DNA of 64,000 nt from Cynocephalus volans. Taxonomy: Eukaryota > Chordata > Mammalia > Dermoptera > Cynocephalidae. The first letter of the stretch is position 1. Each line of letters opens with the position of its first letter. Below, piece after piece: positions 59,501-64,000 of the stretch. The translations under genes were made by a program, and so were the position numbers. The stretch lies in the NCBI RefSeq assembly GCF_027409185.1, contig NC_084466.1, positions 69,732,501 through 69,796,500 of the forward strand, written 5' to 3'. Under the pieces are notes generated by a model. The model was not told where the DNA came from, made no database searches, and was given only the letters and a program-made list of their open reading frames with translations.

Positions 59501-60411
59501 TTCTGATTTACTTAACTCCTTACATGCTATCATTATTGGGGGCGACGCTGCTGGTTGATATCATATACATTTTTATGACTTTAATTTTCTGAGAGATATC
59601 CCCAGGTATGAAACATATGATTTACCTCTCTTTTAAATTTTTCTTTTCTTCTCTCTCTTTCGTATTTTCTGTGGCTTTATTCTGTATAATCTTTTTAACT
59701 CTGAATGTTCTGATTCTGTACCAAATAAACTGCTTGAAAATAAAGTGTTTAGGTAATTTCCACATAATTTGAAAATAAAAGATGATGGTGTTTAGGGACC
59801 AAGAAGGGTATACACACCAAGTAACTTTAGTTGAATAAAGAAGATGGAGCACCCAAAGAAGACACCGGAGAGCTGGTTTCTTGCACTAACTTTAACTTCT
59901 CTATATTTTGAAATTCCTGCTAAATTCCCATTCATCCTCCAACCACAATTTCTTTACACATGGAGTTCTATCTGTCTGGGTTTTTCCTATATTCAAGAGA
60001 ATACTGAATTGAGCATATGCACAATTTGAGTGACTCCAATCATGATTATCTGAATAATAGCAAATGGAACAGAAGACCAGGAGGTGACATGGATAGCAAA
60101 GCAAAGGTAGAGTTCTGCAGCATAGTTGTGGTAGAAATGAAGAAAGCAGAGGTAAAGTTAGAACTGTTAGGGATCAGGAATCTCAAATGTGTATGAGGAA
60201 CTGATAGCTCTCTTTTTTTCTTCTTTTCATTATAGCAATGAGGAAATGAAGAGCAAATGCGTAGTGGGATGTAGACATTGGATGGCTCTCTAGGCTTCTT
60301 CATGAGTCAATAGCTAGCTTCTTTCTGTATCCTAATTTCTCAGGACTTTAATTCAGGCCCCAACTAAATATGGTATGTGATAGGCTGTTAGAGTTGTTTG
60401 AAAATAATCTA
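56561..60411. other. No gene recognised (3.8 kb)
   Basis: AT-rich sequence, the longest stretch without a recognised repeat. Open frames at 57995-58405 (136 codons, hydrophobic, T-rich) and 58846-59118 (90 codons) show no domain, signal or splice context I can defend. This is the best place to look for conserved non-coding elements. Confidence 0.4.
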
Positions 60412-60602
60412 AGCCAATGTGGTCCTCCAACTGGCAACCTCAGCATCACTTGAGAGCTTGCTAGAAATGCAAGGAGGAAAACACCTCAGGCTTCACCCCA
60501 GACCCACTGAGTCAGTATCTCTGGGATCTAGCAATCTGTGCTTTAACAAGCTTTTCTAGATGACTCTTATTTATGCATGCTTAAGTATGAGAAGCACTAG
60601 TC
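60412..60602 (+). mobile_element. MER20 (hAT-Charlie non-autonomous element)
   Basis: Matches the MER20 order: 'ccaatgtggtcctccaact', 'cagcatcacttgagagcttg', 'tagaaatgcaaggagg', 'agacccactgagtcagtatc', 'agcaatctgtgctttaacaa' and 'tgagaagcactag'. Confidence 0.8.
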
Positions 60603-60851
60603 CAGACTATCAGTTCTCTGCTATGGTGTTTTCCAGTGGTAGGAGAGACACCAGCTAGCACACTCGGGAAGTATTTCGGTCTGCTGCCTGCCTGATGTGC
60701 ATTAGCAGCTGTAGTGAATCTGCTGTTAATGGGTGTAACAAAGGTGAACAAGAGCTCGCAGTTTGTTTTGATGGGGAAAAAATTTTAAATGCTTGTCTTA
60801 AACCACAAAAGTTAAATTCACAAATACTAAGAGTACATCTTATTACTATTT

Positions 60852-61107
60852 CTCTAGAACAGAATTTCTTGGCCTCAGCATTATTGACATTTTAGGTCAA
60901 ATCATTCTTTGTTGTGAGGCTGAGAGCAGTTCTAGTCATTAGCCACATTCTTGGCCTTTATCCACTGGATGTGAGTAGCATCCCCCTCCACTCCCACATA
61001 CAACAGTTGTGTCAACCAAAAATATCTCCAGACAGTGACAAATAACCTTTAGGTGAGTGGCATGGGGTGGGGGGCACAATTGCCACTGTCTAGAACCACT
61101 GCTCTAG
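60852..61107. mobile_element. Old non-autonomous DNA transposon (MER type, hAT-like)
   Basis: 'ttcttggcctcagcattatt', 'attctttgttgtgaggctga' and 'aaatatctccagacagtgac' plus the end 'ctagaaccactgctctaga' match a common MER element with hAT-like CAGTGGTTCT termini. I cannot name the subfamily safely. Confidence 0.6.
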
Positions 61108-62404
61108 ATATAGTCCATATTGACAAAACCCCCTATTTCTGAAGCAAAAATGGATCTTTTAAATTTATTGTTAGATTGGTATTTGTATCACGACATCCAT
61201 GACTTATTATTCTGGTAAGAGTTTTTCATCTGGCTCATCAAAAAAGACATCTTGAAAAGCTGACCAGAAGGCTGGTAAGTAGGCTAAACATGTTTAAAAT
61301 TCAGAAAAAATGTTTTGCATTTTGGATATTGGCAAGGATTGTGGATATCTATATAATGTTCTTTATTTTTATGTTGATATGTTTTATAAGTTAATGATTG
61401 TTTTAAACTCTCTAATTTCAGGAAACAAAAGGTGATATAGAAAGAATGGATTTGGCCTGGACCTCACTTATATTACTGGTTTGTGAAGCTTAATTGTTGA
61501 TTTACTTAGACTAACTTCACATTTTTCTTTGGTTTTTGTCTTGTCTAAGCCATGTTCTTCAAAACATTTGTTATCTATGAAGACATATGCCACTGTGGTA
61601 GTGTGACATATTTGTAATTTAGTCCTAGCAATTGAAAATCTCCATGTCATCTCAAATCAGGGCTACTTGGTGGTTGCAGTACAGGAAGCTGAATGGGTTT
61701 TTAGCTAACTCCATTTGAGTTTGGTTTAGAATTTATTGAGTTCCAACAATTATCCTGATTCCTAATGATCCTAGAGTGACCTCTTCTTTTCTGGAACCAC
61801 AGAGAATGAGGTCAGTGCTTTATAGGTCTTAAGTTTTCTCAGTCAAGAGATCTGGAAGTACTCTGGTAGTTCCCACCATCATTGGAGTCCAGACCTCTCA
61901 GTTTTTCTTTGGGGTTTAAGATAAGAAAAAATCCCAACCATGGGGGGAGCTCCAGACTGAGGCCAACACAAATCTGTGGCATATGGCTAGAACTAATTGA
62001 GTCGTGACAACACCATGCCAGTTTAAAAGCCATTATATAGGATAATTTACATGTTATCTTGATTATCCTGAGTGTTAGCTTTTTTTCTGTCAACCTCAAT
62101 CTTGAAAATTATTTTCTGTGAAAAAGGAGTCTGATTTTATGTAAATTAAATTTTTGTATATTGTTTCACATCTTGTAATGACATTTGTAATAATGATTAT
62201 TTTGACTTCCAGAGCATATTATTGCCATGCCATTTCCATCTTCTGGAAAGGAGTCTTTCTATAGTAATCCAATTAAGGTATGGGTATTTATCTAAGAGAT
62301 ATTCATTTCTCAGTGAGTGTAGACTGTGGAGTTCATAAGTTTAATATTGACCCAGAGATGGCAGTATTCTTCTAAAAACTTACTATTTCAGGTAAAAAAA
62401 TCAT
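61108..62404. other. No gene recognised
   Basis: No repeat family, exon or RNA gene recognised. Confidence 0.4.
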
Positions 62405-62905
62405 AATGGATTGATATCAATTAGCTTTTGCTATGTTACAAACCACCCCAGAACTTACTAGCTTATCGGTAACCATTTATTTAGCTCATGGTACTGTGGT
62501 TTGTGAATTTGGGTTGGACTTAACTGGGTAGTTCTTATGATCAAAGGTAAGACTGGCTATCTCAACTGAGCTCATTCATGCATCTGTGGGCAGCTACTGG
62601 GTCATCTGAGAGCTAGCTAGTCTAAAATGGCTTGGCTGCATGGCTCCATATGGACTCTCATTCTCCAGCAGCCTAGTCTATGCTTGTTCACTGGTGGAGT
62701 GGTGAGGTTCCCAGGAGCAGCAAGCAAAAGAATGCAAAGCTCCTTAAGGCCCAGGCTCAAAACTGGTATAATATGGTTTCTACCTCATTGTGTTGGACAA
62801 AGTAAATTACAAATCCAGTCTGGTCAAGGAGTAGATAACAGATTCCATCTCTTGAAGAAAGAAATTGCAAAGAATTGTGGCCATTTATTTGTAGATTATC
62901 ATAGG
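62405..62905. mobile_element. Old LTR-like interspersed repeat
   Basis: 'gctatgttacaaaccacccc', 'agaacttactagcttatcg', 'catttatttagctcatggta' and 'tctcattctccagcagccta' follow a well-known old mammalian repeat that I believe is an MLT-class LTR. The exact family and orientation are uncertain. Confidence 0.5.
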
Positions 62906-63054
62906 GGAGAAGGATGGGAATGAAATAAGTAAAATGTGTCTTCTTAGGTTGGGATCCTAAAGCATACTGCTTTAGGCTCTGTGGATGACTAAATTAATTT
63001 CAAACGTGTAATGCCATTTACTGTGAAATTCCAGCTGAAAGTCATTGTTTACAG

Positions 63055-63475
63055 GCACACCAGGTTGGCAGCTGCTACCAGCCCAGTGATGACCATTGAG
63101 CCACACCACAGGAAGAGCCCCAGAATCTGGAGCTGGGGTTGTAGGGGGCCTTGGGCCTTGGCCACTCCCCTCTGACACCTGCAGCCAGCCCAGTGACGAC
63201 CACTGAGCTGCTGCAGGTAGCACCCTAGGCTCCCATGCCAGGGTGGTTGGGGGCTGAGGGCTTCATCTGCATCCAGCCCAGCAACAACAGAGATATTGCT
63301 GGATGCTCCCTGGTCCATCCCCAGCAGGAATGAGCAGGGGGTGCCATGGGCCTCAACCATGCCCCACTTTCCTTCTCCTCCCACTCTATTTCCTTCCCCC
63401 TTGCCTTCTACCCCTCCCCAACTGTTCCACAACAGCATCTTAGAACATAAAAAAAAATAATAATATTAATAAATT
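63055..63475 (+). mobile_element. Third fragment of the composite L1-derived retroposon
   Basis: Contains about three diverged units of roughly 105-115 bp with 'gtgacgaccactgagctgct'-like text. They match the reverse complement of the units at 17750-17960. A C/T-rich tract and 'gttccacaacagcatcttag' follow, as at 17590-17700. It then stops in an A-rich tail (63448-63475) instead of continuing into the endonuclease fragment. 5' truncated. Confidence 0.65.
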
Positions 63476-63690
63476 AATTTTTTAAAAAATGTTATCTCTA
63501 ACTCAATAGGAGTGAGCTGTGATAACAGGGTCCTAGATGGGGGATGGAAAAAAACCTTTAGAAAACAGACTAGATCCCAGCTTATCACTGTCTCTCTTGA
63601 TTTTTTTCTGCTACTGGATATTAAATAGAAACTTTCAGGGGACAAGCATTTTGGTAGGCTACATTTGCCTCTGCTGTGTGGTTTCTAACA

Positions 63691-64000
63691 AAAGGCATAC
63701 TTGGAGAAATTGTGGATTTGTTTCCAGACCACTGCAATAAAACGAGTCAAATTTTGTGGTTACCCAGTGCATATAAAGGTTATGTTTACACTATACTGTA
63801 GTATATTAAGTGCACAATAGCATTATGTCAAGAAAAAACTATGTGCATACCTTAATTAAAAATACTTTGTTGCTAAAAAAATGCTAATGATCATCTGAGC
63901 CTTCAGTGAGTAGTAATCTTTTTTGCTGGTGAACAATCTTGCCTTGATGTTGATGGCTGCTAACTGATCAGGGTGGTGGTTGCTGAAGGTTGGGGTGGCT
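63691..64000. mobile_element. Tigger1 (pogo-type) DNA transposon end
   Basis: Starts with the terminal repeat form 'ggcatacttggagaaattgt' and continues 'ttccagaccactgcaataaa', 'cagtgcatataaaggttatg', 'gtgcacaatagcattatgtc' and 'gatcagggtggtggttgctg', as in Tigger1. It runs off the right edge; the transposase would lie beyond. Confidence 0.85.

Overview
The window is mammalian nuclear DNA with no recognisable intact host protein-coding gene. It consists almost entirely of interspersed repeats of several ages: LINE-1 (L1) of many subfamilies, L2, MIR, MaLR and other LTRs, hAT, mariner and Tigger DNA elements, and tRNA-derived SINEs. The SINEs have a tRNA-Ile-like head, in one case two heads in tandem. 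There are no Alu or B1/B2 elements. As far as I remember the CYN SINEs, this points to a colugo (Dermoptera, Galeopterus-like). That assignment rests on recalled family features, not on a search.

Layout. 1-14700: old repeats (L1M, L2, MIR, three LTRs, hAT and mariner MITEs) between unrecognised sequence. 14990-15480: a CpG island with several GC boxes, the only plausible host promoter. 16155-18891: an old L1 3' end beside a 1.96 kb composite L1-derived retroposon flanked by a target duplication. 19555-22258: an L2 carrying a SINE, then an antisense processed pseudogene of a class V beta-tubulin (TUBB6-like).

22700-38918 is a nest of L1s. A plus-strand L1 with a SINE is followed by one minus-strand L1 whose 5' half is inverted (twin priming). 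That inverted element is split by a 1,328 bp solo LTR with a 6 bp target duplication and by a 6.78 kb full-length minus-strand L1 with a 13 bp target duplication. The full-length copy keeps its 5'UTR with a YY1 site, an almost complete ORF1 and a broken ORF2.

38919-41754: non-repetitive sequence with a 25 bp hairpin, then a second composite retroposon with 80 bp tandem units and a perfect 19 bp target duplication. 41876-49860: a near full-length minus-strand L1 interrupted by a dimeric SINE and by a 2.3 kb insertion made of L1 5'UTR plus ORF1 but no ORF2. 50110-64000: L2, an older L1 split by a MaLR LTR, an L1 3' end, MIR, MER20, old LTR sequence, a third composite fragment and the start of a Tigger1 transposon.

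The most interesting content is the composite family. At least two copies (16933-18891 and 40825-41754) share one architecture: L1 5'UTR with tandem monomers, a roughly 45 bp piece of the ORF2 endonuclease region, and the L1 3'UTR, with ORF1 and nearly all of ORF2 missing. The shared internal junction means it amplified as its own non-autonomous lineage mobilised by L1. The second notable item is the solo LTR, whose length, target-site size, TATA position and U3 open reading frame resemble MMTV-type betaretroviruses.
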